DNA from: Candidatus Caldilinea saccharophila
GTDB lineage: Bacteria > Chloroflexota > Anaerolineae > Caldilineales > Caldilineaceae
DNA: 64,000 bases
Direction of reading: 5' to 3'
Assembly (NCBI GenBank): GCA_016710365.1
Contig: JADJVW010000015.1
Coordinates: forward strand, 124,001 to 188,000
Shown here piece by piece: positions 17,550-26,099 of this stretch. A program made the translations under genes and the position numbers. The notes under the pieces are model-generated. The model saw nothing but the letters and a program-made list of their open reading frames with translations. It had not been told where the DNA came from and did no database searches. Position 1 is the stretch's first letter. Every line of letters starts with the position of its first letter.

Positions 17550-18950
17550 ATGTCCGCCATTCGTCACTCGATTATTTCGTTTGCACTCGTCGCGGCGGTG
17601 CTGCTGACGGGTTGCCAATCTGCGGCGGTGACGCCTTCAGACGCGTCGGCGGCAACAGGGACGGCAACACCATCGCCCTTCCCGGTGATTCCCACCCCTG
17701 CGGCGGAGTCACCGGTTGCTGCGCCTGTGGCCGGGAATCCGGTCACGGGCGTGGTGGCTCGCTATACGTTGCCGCCAACGCCGCTGCGCAGCATCGAGCC
17801 GGCAATCGCCAACGACCGCGGCATCCTGCTGGGCGGGATTGGCAGCGATCTGTGGCGCGGCCCCGGCGATCCGCCTACCCAATTCTGGATGATCACCGAC
17901 CGCGGGCCAAACGCCCAGGAAAAGGTGAAGGGCAAGGACCGGCGCGCCTTCCCCGTGCCCGACTTTGCGCCGGCGATTCTGCGCGTGGCAACCGCCGGCA
18001 ATGCCATCACGCTGCTGGAGGTGATTCCATTGTCTGGCAGTGACGGCGCGCCTATCAGCGGCCTGCCCAACCTGCCTGGGCACGACGATAAGGGCTACAC
18101 CTTTGACGGCGAGACGAAGCTACCCTACGATCCAAGCGGATTGGACCCGGAAGGGCTGGTGCGCACCCAGCAGGGCGACTTCTGGGCCGCCGACGAATAC
18201 GCCCCATCGCTGCTGCATATCGCCGCCGACGGTCGTGTGCTCACCCGCTATGTGCCGCAGGGGCTGGACTATGCCGGCGCGAACTACCCGGTAGCGGCGA
18301 CATTGCCGGCTTTGTACGCCAGGCGCAACAGCAACCGCGGCTTCGAGGGACTGGCCCTCAGCCCAGACGAGCGTACGCTCTACGCCGTGCTGCAAAGCCC
18401 TCTGGACAACCCGGACAAAAGTGTGCGGGAGAGGGCGCGGCTGACGCGCATCCTGGCGTTCGATCCGGCGACCGGGCAGTTGCTGGGCGAATATGCCTAT
18501 CAAATTGAACCGTTCGCCGCCTTTGACCCGCGCGCCAAGGAGCAGTCGGACATGAAAATTTCCGGGCTTGTCGCCGCCACATCGAATCAACTGCTGGTTC
18601 TGGAGCGCACGGACGATGTGGCCAGCGTCTATGCGGTCGACCTCAGCCAGGCAACCAATCTGTTGGGGAGCGTCTGGGACGATCCCGCCACCACGCCAGG
18701 GTTGGAGGCGCTGCTGCACCCTGCCGGCGCCGGCGTCATCCCGCTGCCCAAAACGCTGGTGGTGAATCTCGCCAACTTGCCCGGCATTCCGGCCAAAATC
18801 GAGGGGCTGGCGCTGGTCGATGCCCACACGCTGGCCTTTGCCAATGACAATGACTTTGACCTGGGCGGGTTCGACAGTCAGGGCATCAACCAGCCTAATG
18901 GCGTGGTCAACGAGATTGTTCTGGTCGCGCTGGCCGCTGCTTTGCCATGA
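17550..18950 (+). CDS. Esterase-like activity of phytase family lipoprotein
   Basis: Exported protein of 466 residues. A signal with lipobox LLTGC (Cys near residue 22) precedes an alanine/proline/threonine linker to about residue 65. The catalytic-type domain begins with RYTLPPTPLRSIEPAIAND and shows FWMITDRGPNA, DPEGLVRTQQGDFWAADEY and NRGFEGLALSPDERTLYAVLQSP, hallmarks of the phytase-like beta-propeller family (PF13449 as recalled). Members are thought to hydrolyse phosphate esters outside the cell, though few are characterised. The start is supported by AGAGGAACGCT ahead of the ATG. It is monocistronic, flanked by the IS110 relic and a family-B palindrome. Confidence 0.82.
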   Translation: MSAIRHSIISFALVAAVLLTGCQSAAVTPSDASAATGTATPSPFPVIPTPAAESPVAAPVAGNPVTGVVARYTLPPTPLRSIEPAIANDRGILLGGIGSDLWRGPGDPPTQFWMITDRGPNAQEKVKGKDRRAFPVPDFAPAILRVATAGNAITLLEVIPLSGSDGAPISGLPNLPGHDDKGYTFDGETKLPYDPSGLDPEGLVRTQQGDFWAADEYAPSLLHIAADGRVLTRYVPQGLDYAGANYPVAATLPALYARRNSNRGFEGLALSPDERTLYAVLQSPLDNPDKSVRERARLTRILAFDPATGQLLGEYAYQIEPFAAFDPRAKEQSDMKISGLVAATSNQLLVLERTDDVASVYAVDLSQATNLLGSVWDDPATTPGLEALLHPAGAGVIPLPKTLVVNLANLPGIPAKIEGLALVDAHTLAFANDNDFDLGGFDSQGINQPNGVVNEIVLVALAAALP

Positions 18951-18979
18951 TGGATGCGTGCGGAGCTAAAACGCAGAAT

Positions 18980-19052
18980 AGCACGCGGATGACGCGGATC
19001 GGGCGGATTTTCGCGGATTTCATCCGAAACTCATCCGTCTAATCCGTGGGCT
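18980..19052. repeat. Family-B palindromic repeat (GCGGAT type), copy 1
   Basis: Imperfect inverted repeat with a left arm rich in CGCGGATGACGCGGAT and a right arm ATCCGTCTAATCCGTGGGCT. Related copies are at 21178-21316, 23326-23402 and 30390-30476. It ends 45 bases before the response-regulator start and would therefore be in, or next to, that gene's promoter region. Confidence 0.75.
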
Positions 19053-19096
19053 ATGGAAACCAGGCTGAACAGGTACACTTTTTCTGGGATATTGCG

Positions 19097-19789
19097 ATGC
19101 GTTTGTTGTTGGTAGAAGATGATCATAAGATCTCAAGCTATGTCAAACGAGGACTGGAAGAGGAAGGCTACGCGGTCGATGTGGCCTACAGCGGGCGCGA
19201 CGGGCTGGACTGGGCGCTGGCAACGCCCTACGACCTGCTGATTCTGGATGTCATGCTGCCCGAACTGGATGGCTTCAGCGTCTGTCGCCGGGTGCGCCAA
19301 CAAGGGATTCACGCGCCGGTGCTGATGCTGACCGCGCGCGACGCCGTCGACGACCGCGTGGATGGGCTGGACGCCGGCGCCGACGACTATCTGGTCAAAC
19401 CCTTTGCCTTTCGCGAATTACTGGCGCGGCTGCGGGCGTTGCTGCGCCGGGCTGCCGACGCACCCAAAGTTACCCTCCTGCAGGTCGCCGATCTCACGCT
19501 CGACACGCGCACGCAGCGTGTCCAACGCGCGGGCCGCACGATCGAACTCACGGCCAAGGAGTTTGCCGTCCTCGAGGCGCTGATGCGCGATCCAGGGCGC
19601 GTGCTCAGCCGCACCGTCATCGCCGACCATGTCTGGAGCTACGACGCCTTCAACCAATCCAACGTGATCGATGTCTATATTCGCAACCTGCGCCGTAAAA
19701 TTGACGACGGCTCCACCGTCAAGCTGATTGAAACTGTGCGCGGGGTGGGCTATCGCGTGGTGGCGGTGAGCAATGTTGCGTCACGTTAA
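19097..19789 (+). CDS. OmpR-family response regulator
   Basis: Two-component DNA-binding regulator of 230 residues. The receiver domain has the acidic pair D8-D9, the phosphoacceptor D51 (LILDVMLPELDGF), T79 and K101 (VKPFAF). The C-terminal winged helix shows RTIELTAKEFAVLEALM and IDVYIRNLRRKID, ending with the beta-hairpin ETVRGVGYRVV. The start at 19097 gives the exact receiver N-terminus (MRLLLVEDD). An upstream in-frame ATG at 19046 would add an unrelated 17-residue tail. The kinase gene overlaps its 3' end by 17 bases. Possible targets in this window include the lipoprotein/ABC exporter at 11.3 kb, which has an 11-bp tandem repeat. Confidence 0.92.
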   Translation: MRLLLVEDDHKISSYVKRGLEEEGYAVDVAYSGRDGLDWALATPYDLLILDVMLPELDGFSVCRRVRQQGIHAPVLMLTARDAVDDRVDGLDAGADDYLVKPFAFRELLARLRALLRRAADAPKVTLLQVADLTLDTRTQRVQRAGRTIELTAKEFAVLEALMRDPGRVLSRTVIADHVWSYDAFNQSNVIDVYIRNLRRKIDDGSTVKLIETVRGVGYRVVAVSNVASR

Positions 19790-21160
19790 ACGCATCCGTG
19801 TCCGTTTTGCGCTTTGGACCGCCGGGCTGATCCTGCTGCTGCTCGTAGCCTTCGGCGCGTTCGTCTACTACCGCGTTGCCCAGGGGCTGACCGACGCCGT
19901 CGATGAAGCGCTCAATCTGAGCGCGGCGCAGACCCTGACCGCGCTCAACGTCGAGAACGGCGTCATCACGCTGGCCGAAGATTTTCCCGAAGTGGACAAC
20001 CAGAGCATCGAGATGATGGAGCGCGGGCTGACAGTGCGCGTCCTCGACGCCAGCGGTCGGACTGTCCAGGCCTTTGGCCCGCAGCGATCACGCCACCACC
20101 TTCCAATTCGCTACAGTCTTCTAGCGCAACGATCCCGATCATCCAGACCTTTGCAGCGGGAACCGCGCCGGTGCGCGTCTTGTCGACGCCTGTCCTGGAA
20201 GATGGCGCATCGGTCGGCATGGTGCAGACCGCGGCCACACTCGCCACCGTGGAGGGGACGTTGGCGCGCCTGCTGACTGCACTCTTCGTCGGCGGCGCCG
20301 CCCTGACGGTCATTGCGGCGTTGGGCGGCTATGCATTGGCCGCACGCGCCTTACAGCCCATCGACCAGATGACGCGCACGGCGCGGCGCATCTCGGCGGA
20401 AGATCTCTCGGCGCGGCTTGACCTGCCCGCCACCGATGACGAGGTGGGCCGGCTGGCGGTGACCTTTGACGAAATGTTGGGACGGCTCGACGAATCGTTC
20501 CGGCGCGAGCGTCAATTCACCGCCAATGCCTCGCATGAACTGCGCACGCCGCTGGCCGCCATGCAGGTGATCCTCGGCGTGGTGCGCGCCCAGCCCCGCA
20601 CCACGCCCGAGTATGAAGCCGCCATCGACGATCTGGCCGACGAAGCCGAGCGTTTGCAGACGCTGGTTGATCGGCTGCTCTATCTTGCCCGGCGCGATGC
20701 CCAGCGCAGCGATCTGCGCAAGCCGGTGGATCTCACCTTCTTGCTGGCCGATATCGTCGATTCGCTGGAACCGTTAGCCGCACAAAAGGGTATTGCGCTG
20801 ACGCTGCGGACGCCAGCAAGATTGATGATTCAGGGCGATAGTGACAGCCTGGCGCGCCTGTTCGTCAATTTGCTCGACAATGCCATCAAATATACGCAAC
20901 AGGGCGGCGTCTCCGTCAGCGCCGCCGCCCACACCGACGGGGCGACGGTGACGGTCAGCGACAGTGGCGTCGGGATTGCCGCGGAACATCTGCCCCACCT
21001 CTTTGATCGCTTCTATCGCGTCGATGCCGCGCGCACCACGCGCGGCGCCGGGCTTGGGCTGGCGATTGCGCATGACATTGCCCAGGCGCATGGCGGCGAC
21101 ATCGCGGTCTCCTCACAGATTGGGCAAGGCGCCACCTTTACGGTGCATCTGCTCAGCTAA
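19773..21160 (+). CDS. Sensor histidine kinase, frameshifted near residue 103
   Basis: Membrane sensor partner of the preceding regulator. A transmembrane helix (WTAGLILLLLVAFGAFVYY, about residues 15-33) leads to a periplasmic domain. The first frame runs through VRVLDASGRTVQAFGP to about 20080 and then loses sense. The other frame continues AITPPPSNSLQSSSATIPII into VLSTPVLEDGASVGMVQ, a second helix (TALFVGGAALTVIAALGGYALA), HAMP, the H-box FTANASHELRTPLA, the N-box LFVNLLDNAIKYT, DSGVGI and GAGLGLAIAHDI. Loss of one C in the CCCGC run at 20078-20082 would account for the shift. The catalytic half is intact. It overlaps the regulator gene. Confidence 0.85.
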
Positions 21161-21177
21161 AAGATTCTCTACAGGTA

Positions 21178-21316
21178 TCTTATTCAGCCGGATAAGCATA
21201 GAACGCGGATGGTGCGGATTGGGCGGATCAGCGCGGATTCAGATCAGCGAAAATCCGCCCAATCCGCGTCATCCGCGTTCCATTGGTTGAACGATGCTTG
21301 TCCCGCCTGAATAAGC
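21178..21316. repeat. Family-B palindromic repeat, copy 2, with outer inverted repeat
   Basis: Inner arms of 28 bases (GAACGCGGATGGTGCGGATT side and its complement at 21253-21280) differ at only about two positions. Around them a second inverted repeat, CTTATTCAGCCGGATAAGCAT against ATGCTTGTCCCGCCTGAATAAG, extends the palindrome to about 139 bases. It lies 17 bases after the kinase stop and fills half of the 301-base gap before the PepSY gene. Confidence 0.8.
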
Positions 21317-21461
21317 GGCTTGCAGCCCATCTCCGGCGCGTAGGGCCAAGCAACATGAAAGAAGTGGCTGGCCGGCTTCACGGCCACTTCATCTCCTGAC
21401 GCTATCTTGAGAATAGACAGGCGACGATGGGTCGTCTGCACAAACGAAAAGGAGACAGTTC

Positions 21462-22052
21462 ATGTTTGGCAACACATTTCTCGCAGTCGTAGCTGCCGCA
21501 GTGTTCCTGTTTGGCCCGGTCGGCGTCAGCGCAGTGCGCCAGAGCGTTCAGACGCCGGTGGCCGCAACGCAACAAGTCGCTACTTTGCAGACCCCCACCC
21601 AGCAGACCGGCGATTGCGCCATCGACAGCGCCGATGAGGCTGACAACGAGGCCGCCGACAACGAGGCCGACGCCGATACGCTGGATGTCCAGTGCGGCGA
21701 CCAGAACGCCCCCGACGCCATGGAAAGCGGCGCCGCGTCGGATACGGAGACAGAAGCAGCCGATTCGGAGCAGAACGATGCCGCACCAACGGCTACCCCT
21801 GCCATCTCTGCTGACCAGGCGCAGGCCACCGCGGAAGCGCATCTCAACGCCGGCAGCGCCAGCAAGGTCGAACTGGATGACGAGAACGGCCTGTTGGTCT
21901 ACGGCGTCGAGATTGGGAACACCGATGTGAAGGTCGACGCCATGACCGGCGCTGTCGTCACGGTGGAGAATGATCAGGATGGCGCTGAAGGCGTCGACGC
22001 CAACGAACCTACCCCAGAGAGTGCTTCTGAGGCGCCGGTCGTAGGCGGCTAA
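21462..22052 (+). CDS. Exported PepSY-domain protein
   Basis: A 196-residue secreted or anchored protein. It has an N-terminal signal (FLAVVAAAVFLFGPVGVSA), a long acidic Asp/Glu/Ala linker at about residues 45-105, and a PepSY domain near 112-170 (ISADQAQATAEAHL, VELDDENGLLVYGVEI, DVKVDAMTGAVV). PepSY domains typically inhibit or sense proteases in the cell envelope. Its location directly after a two-component system suggests it may be a regulated envelope sensor, as in other PepSY/kinase neighbourhoods. The acidic linker is compositionally extreme. AAAGGAGA just before the start supports the ATG at 21462. Confidence 0.82.
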   Translation: MFGNTFLAVVAAAVFLFGPVGVSAVRQSVQTPVAATQQVATLQTPTQQTGDCAIDSADEADNEAADNEADADTLDVQCGDQNAPDAMESGAASDTETEAADSEQNDAAPTATPAISADQAQATAEAHLNAGSASKVELDDENGLLVYGVEIGNTDVKVDAMTGAVVTVENDQDGAEGVDANEPTPESASEAPVVGG

Positions 22053-22333
22053 GCAGGGCGGCTGTGCTGCTTTGATGGCCTTGTCGCTGCGGTTGTTGGC
22101 GATGCCCGAACGCAAGTCGCTGCGGACGCCATGCGCCGAGTAAAGTGATCAATCGAGAGTCTATCGTCCCTGCGCAGGGATGATAGACTCTCGATTTCAA
22201 TTTGTTTTCGATTGCGCCCCGTCGACACAGAGACCTGTTTGAAAAGGAGCGTTTCTCGACGTGGAAAGCGCTAACAAGAATGCCGACATACCTAACTCAA
22301 AAATCTGACACGCCCTCGATGAATTTTTGGTGA
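22053..22333. other. Non-coding gap with a 44-bp palindrome
   Basis: The stretch after the PepSY gene contains no convincing gene. Its main feature is a near-perfect palindrome at 22152-22195 (ATCGAGAGTCTATC arms around CCCTGCGCAGGG, with one G/T mismatch pair), followed by a loosely T-rich TTTCAATTTGTTTTC. It may terminate PepSY transcription. Confidence 0.5.
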
Positions 22334-22362
22334 TTGACAATCCTCGCAAATCGCGCTATATT
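22334..22362 (+). promoter_or_regulatory. Sigma-70-type promoter for the DeoR-like regulator
   Basis: TTGACA at 22334-22339 and TATATT at 22357-22362 are separated by 17 bases, close to the consensus and the best promoter seen in the window. The transcript would start near 22369, 60 bases before the regulator ATG. The following TGTGATTGTATCTGATTGATTTGTGA contains repeated GATT(G/T) units and could be an autoregulatory operator; that last point is inference. Confidence 0.6.
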
Positions 22363-22428
22363 GTGATTGTATCTGATTGATTTGTGAGCGTTTCTGCTCT
22401 CCCTTTCCCGAATTTTCTGGATTGCGCC

Positions 22429-23208
22429 ATGAATGAGATCGTTGCCGAGCCTGCGCCGGAGCGTCAGCGCCTGCTGCTGGCGTGGATCGAGCGCCGCCAG
22501 CGCGTCACCGTGCCGGAAATTACCGAGCGCTTTGCGGTCAGCCCCGCCACCGCACGCCGCGATCTGGAGACGCTGGCCGGCGAGGGCAAGGTGCAGCGCG
22601 TGCACGGCGGCGCCATCGCCGTACGCCGCGCACCGCCGGAGCCGCCGGTCTTGCAGCGATCGTTGCAGCAGGCGGAGGAGAAACAGCGCATCGCCGCCCT
22701 TGCCGCCGAACTGGTGGGCGACGGCGAAACGATCTTTCTAAGCAGCGGCACCACCGTGATGGAGGTCGCGCACTTGCTGCGTGAGCGCCAGAACCTGACC
22801 GTGCTCACCAATTCGCTGCTGGTCATCAACGCGCTGGCCGACGCTCCCAACGTCGAGGTGATCGTGCTGGGCGGCGTGGTGCGCGCCAGTGAAAGCTCGC
22901 TGGTCGGCGCGCTGACGTTGCGCTCGCTGGCGGAGCTGCGGGCGGTCAAGGTGATCTTTGGCATCCGCGCCATCGATTTGGAGCAGGGGCTGACCAACAA
23001 CTCGCTCGAAGAGAGCCTGATCGACCGCGAAATTCTGCGTCTCGGCAGCGAAATCATTATCGTTGCCGACCACACCAAGTTTGGCCGCGTCTCGACCGTC
23101 TTTATCAGCGGGCTGGAGATGATCGACACGTTGGTGACCGACGCCGGCGCACCGGTGGAGATGGTGCAGGCGCTGCGCGAGCAAGGCATCGACGTGCGCA
23201 TCGCCTGA
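22429..23208 (+). CDS. DeoR/GlpR-family transcriptional regulator
   Basis: A 259-residue repressor. The N-terminal DeoR helix-turn-helix (ERQRLLLAWIERRQRVTVPE, then FAVSPATARRDLETL and GKVQRVHGGA) is followed by the sugar-phosphate-sensing DeoRC domain with IFLSSGTTVMEVAHLL, LTVLTNSLLVINAL and TKFGRVS. The start at 22429 puts the HTH at the normal distance from the N-terminus; an upstream in-frame codon at 22384 is less likely. It is the first gene ahead of the sugar operon and likely represses it, responding to a phosphorylated sugar intermediate. It resembles AgaR-type regulators in context. Confidence 0.9.
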   Translation: MNEIVAEPAPERQRLLLAWIERRQRVTVPEITERFAVSPATARRDLETLAGEGKVQRVHGGAIAVRRAPPEPPVLQRSLQQAEEKQRIAALAAELVGDGETIFLSSGTTVMEVAHLLRERQNLTVLTNSLLVINALADAPNVEVIVLGGVVRASESSLVGALTLRSLAELRAVKVIFGIRAIDLEQGLTNNSLEESLIDREILRLGSEIIIVADHTKFGRVSTVFISGLEMIDTLVTDAGAPVEMVQALREQGIDVRIA

Positions 23209-23325
23209 GCAAGAAAGTTCTTTTGAAAAAGCGCCCACAGCGCCGCAGAGAACCCAAACAGTGCTCTTCAACTTTGTGATTTTGGCGTTTTGCGTGATGT
23301 AAATGCTTATAAGCGCCGATAGCCT

Positions 23326-23402
23326 CAGATAGACGCGGATGCTTTGCAGCTTTACTCTTATCTGCGTTTATCCGATTTTATCTGTGCGTATCTGCGTTTA
23401 CT
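23326..23402. repeat. Family-B-like palindromic repeat, copy 3 (diverged)
   Basis: An imperfect repeat with CAGATAGACGCGGAT on the left and ATCTGCGTTTATCCG, ATCTGTGCGTATCTGCG on the right. It is more diverged than the other copies. It lies between the regulator and the SIS gene, within a 266-base gap. Confidence 0.5.
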
Positions 23403-23474
23403 TGCTGGCGCCCTACCCAAAGTTTTGCGCTTGACCATCCACTATATTTCTAACTATAAGAGGGTCTTTTCACA

Positions 23475-24518
23475 ATGAACACAACGCAACCGAAAGCAGG
23501 ACAGTACACACGCCAGGAGATATTCTCGCAGCCGGAAGCGTGGCAAGGCGTGCTCGACGTTTTCGACGCGCAGCGCACGCAGGTCAGCGCTCTGCTCGCG
23601 CAGGGGCCTTTCGACCAGGTGATCTTCACCGGCTGCGGCTCCACCTACTATCTATCGATAGCTGCGGCCGCCGTGTTGCAGCGTGTGCGCGACGTGGCTG
23701 CACTGGGCTTGCCGGCGTCGGAGGTGTGGCTCAATCCCGCGGCGCTGCCGCCGGCGCGGCGCACGCTGCTGGTCGCGGTCAGCCGCTCCGGCGAGACGAC
23801 CGAGACGCTGCGCGCCTGCGAGCACTTCCGACAAAGCGACCGCGGCGCGATCCTCACGCTGAGCTGCTTCCCGGAGCGGTCGCTGACCACGCTCGGTGAT
23901 CTCAACCTCGTCTTCCCGTCGATCCGCGAGGAGAGTGTGGCGCAGACGCGCGCCTTCTCCGGCCTCTATCTGGCGACGCTGGCGCTGGCCGCCCACTGGC
24001 AGGATGACGCCGATCTGCTGGCTGAACTGCGGCGGTTGCCCGCTGTGCTGGCGCCACTGCTCGACCGCTACGCCGCGCCGCTGGAGAAGCTGGGCAGAGA
24101 TCTGAGCATTGACCGCTTTTACTTTCTGGGCTCGAGCATCCGCTACGGCCTGGCCTGCGAATTGAGCCTGAAGATGAAGGAGATGACGCTGAGTCACAGC
24201 GAACCCTTCCACTTTATGGAGTTTCGCCATGGGCCAAAATCGATGATCACGCCGGATGCGCTGGTCGTGGCGCTGCTCTCCGACGAACGCCGCGCCGATG
24301 ACCGCGCCGTGGTCGCGGATATGCGCAAGCTCGGCGCACGCACGCTGACCATCGGCAGCGCGGACGCCGATGTGTCGCTCGGAAGTGAGTTGGGTGAAGT
24401 GGCGCGCAGCGTACTCGATCTACCCTTCGGCCAGATCGTGGCGTTGAGCCGTTCGCTGGCCAAGGGGCTGAATCCCGATCATCCAGAGAATCTGGATGCG
24501 GTGGTTGTGCTGGGGTAA
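23475..24518 (+). CDS. SIS-domain sugar isomerase/deaminase (AgaS/GlmS-like)
   Basis: Phosphosugar isomerase with two SIS domains, 347 residues, like the isomerase half of glucosamine-6-phosphate synthase and AgaS. The first domain has VIFTGCGSTYYLS and the phosphosugar-binding loop SRSGETTETL near residue 103. The second has YFLGSSIRYGLACELSLKMKEM and the conserved EFRHGPKSMI. The glutaminase domain is absent, so it is expected to act as an isomerase or deaminase on an amino-sugar or ketose 6-phosphate. It heads the catabolic operon and is preceded by AAGAGGG. With a PfkB kinase and GatZ-like protein downstream, a galactosamine/tagatose-6-phosphate route is a reasonable guess. Confidence 0.85.
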   Translation: MNTTQPKAGQYTRQEIFSQPEAWQGVLDVFDAQRTQVSALLAQGPFDQVIFTGCGSTYYLSIAAAAVLQRVRDVAALGLPASEVWLNPAALPPARRTLLVAVSRSGETTETLRACEHFRQSDRGAILTLSCFPERSLTTLGDLNLVFPSIREESVAQTRAFSGLYLATLALAAHWQDDADLLAELRRLPAVLAPLLDRYAAPLEKLGRDLSIDRFYFLGSSIRYGLACELSLKMKEMTLSHSEPFHFMEFRHGPKSMITPDALVVALLSDERRADDRAVVADMRKLGARTLTIGSADADVSLGSELGEVARSVLDLPFGQIVALSRSLAKGLNPDHPENLDAVVVLG

Positions 24519-24598
24519 TCTCTAGCTGGTAGTTTGCGGCGCCGGCCGCGCTGATGTTGGCAAGTATCCATCTTGTGTAGAAAGGAATGGAGAGCGTT

Positions 24599-25918
24599 AT
24601 GCAACGAAAATCTTTTGTCCTTTTGGCGATTGTGGCGCTGCTCGTCGCTGCTTGTGGAGGCGCACCGGCTGCCGCGCCGGCGGGCGAGCAGCCGACCAGC
24701 GGTGAAAAGACCGTGCTGCGTGTCTGGTCGCACCAGAACCCTTCGTTCATCCAGGCCAACGAAACTGTGATCGCCAAGTTCATGGAGCAGAACCCCGACA
24801 TCGAAGTGACCTATGAGCAGTTTGAGTACGCACAATTTATTCAGGCGTTGCAGACTTCCATGCAAGCCGGCACCGAAGCGGACGTCATCGAGATGTTCGG
24901 CACGTGGGTCTGCCCGTATGCAATCGGCGGTCGCCTGGCCGGGGTCCCCGTCGATGTGATGAGTTATACGGAGGCGCAGGAGCTTTTCTTTGCAGCGCCC
25001 CTCGATGGTTACTACTGCGATGGCAAACTCTACGGTCTGCCCAATGAGTTCAACCTGGAAGTGGGTGGTGCGCTTGTCAACCCCGCGCTCTTTGAAGGCA
25101 AGGATGTGTCCTACCCGCCGGTGTGGGACAACATGGACGCGCTGCGCGAGCAGGCGTCGAAGCTAAGCGAGTTCGACGGCGACACGATGGTGCGCGCCGG
25201 CTATCACTTCGTGGGAGGCGATGGCCTGCCTTTCCTGCTGCTCGAAGGCATTCTAGAGCAGGGCGGCAACTACTTCGCCGAGGACGGCAAGCACTTCACC
25301 TTTGACACGCCGGAATCAATCGCTACAATCCAACTGCTGACCGATATGGTGCAGAAAGATAAACTGGTCGATCCGGTGCTCTTCAACAATGAGGCCAATC
25401 AGCCATACGAAGGGTTCTTTGCCGGCGTCACGGCGTCGAGTTTTATCGGCTCCTGGGCCGCGGGCGCCGGGAAAGTAGATTACCCTGATCTGGTCTTTGA
25501 CTATGTCAATGTTCCGCCGCTCTTTGGGATGGAACGCAAGTTTGCTGCCGACGCCGGCTGGGGCAAGGTAGTGTCGGCCAACAGCAAGCATCAGGAAGCT
25601 GCCTGGAAGCTGGTGCAGTTCATGGCTGCCGAGCAGGAAAACGCCCTGACCTTCAACGCCATAACCGGCACCATCCCCGCGCTCAAGGCGCTGGTGGAAA
25701 ATCCGCAAGAACTGCTGGCGCAGGCGCCGTGGATCGAGCCGACTTTCTCGCTGCTGCCTTACGGCCAGTATATCGGCAACCTCACCGACCGCGACAAGCT
25801 GTTCTACGAGATTATCTATGCAGGGATGCTGCAGTCGTTGCAGGGCAGCATGACGCCGGAGCAGGCGGCGCAGACGATCCACGCCCAGGCCAACGAAATG
25901 GTCGACGCCGCGCAGTAG
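24599..25918 (+). CDS. Sugar ABC transporter substrate-binding lipoprotein
   Basis: Extracellular solute-binding protein, family 1, 439 residues. A signal with lipobox LVAAC (Cys about residue 18) is followed by VLRVWSHQNPSFIQANETV and NPDIEVTYEQFEYAQFIQ. The hinge-type segments GTEADVIEMFG, LYGLPNEFNLEVGG and FAGVTASSFIGSW are typical of oligosaccharide binders. The start at 24599 has GGAG six bases upstream; the in-frame ATG at 24587 is an alternative. It captures the imported sugar for the two permeases downstream. A family-A palindrome lies between this gene and the first permease. Confidence 0.9.
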   Translation: MQRKSFVLLAIVALLVAACGGAPAAAPAGEQPTSGEKTVLRVWSHQNPSFIQANETVIAKFMEQNPDIEVTYEQFEYAQFIQALQTSMQAGTEADVIEMFGTWVCPYAIGGRLAGVPVDVMSYTEAQELFFAAPLDGYYCDGKLYGLPNEFNLEVGGALVNPALFEGKDVSYPPVWDNMDALREQASKLSEFDGDTMVRAGYHFVGGDGLPFLLLEGILEQGGNYFAEDGKHFTFDTPESIATIQLLTDMVQKDKLVDPVLFNNEANQPYEGFFAGVTASSFIGSWAAGAGKVDYPDLVFDYVNVPPLFGMERKFAADAGWGKVVSANSKHQEAAWKLVQFMAAEQENALTFNAITGTIPALKALVENPQELLAQAPWIEPTFSLLPYGQYIGNLTDRDKLFYEIIYAGMLQSLQGSMTPEQAAQTIHAQANEMVDAAQ

Positions 25919-25924
25919 GGGAAT

Positions 25925-26070
25925 TTTTGACGCAGAGACACGGAGGCGGAAAGTAAAAGTAGAAGAAGGAGAAGATAGATGAGGCATAGCATTCCTTGGC
26001 TTCTCTTCTTCCCCTCTTCTCCCCTCTTTGTATCTCTGCATCCCTGTGTCTTTGCGCCTTTACGTCAAAG
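25925..26070. repeat. Family-A palindromic repeat, copy between binding protein and permease
   Basis: The left arm GACGCAGAGACACGGAGGCGG (from 25929) pairs imperfectly with CCCTGTGTCTTTGCGCC and TTTACGTCAAAG on the right (to 26070). The interior is itself palindromic (AGAAGAAGGAGAAG against CTTCTCTTCTTCC). A stem at this position could lower permease expression relative to the binding protein, a common pattern in sugar importers; that role is inferred. Confidence 0.75.
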
Positions 26071-26099
26071 TGTTTGCTTCTCCACCAAGGAACAGCAGA

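Noticed and set aside
23431..23460. Promoter TTGACC-18-TATAAG ahead of the SIS gene
   Set aside because: Transcription would begin at or past the ribosome binding site, leaving almost no leader.
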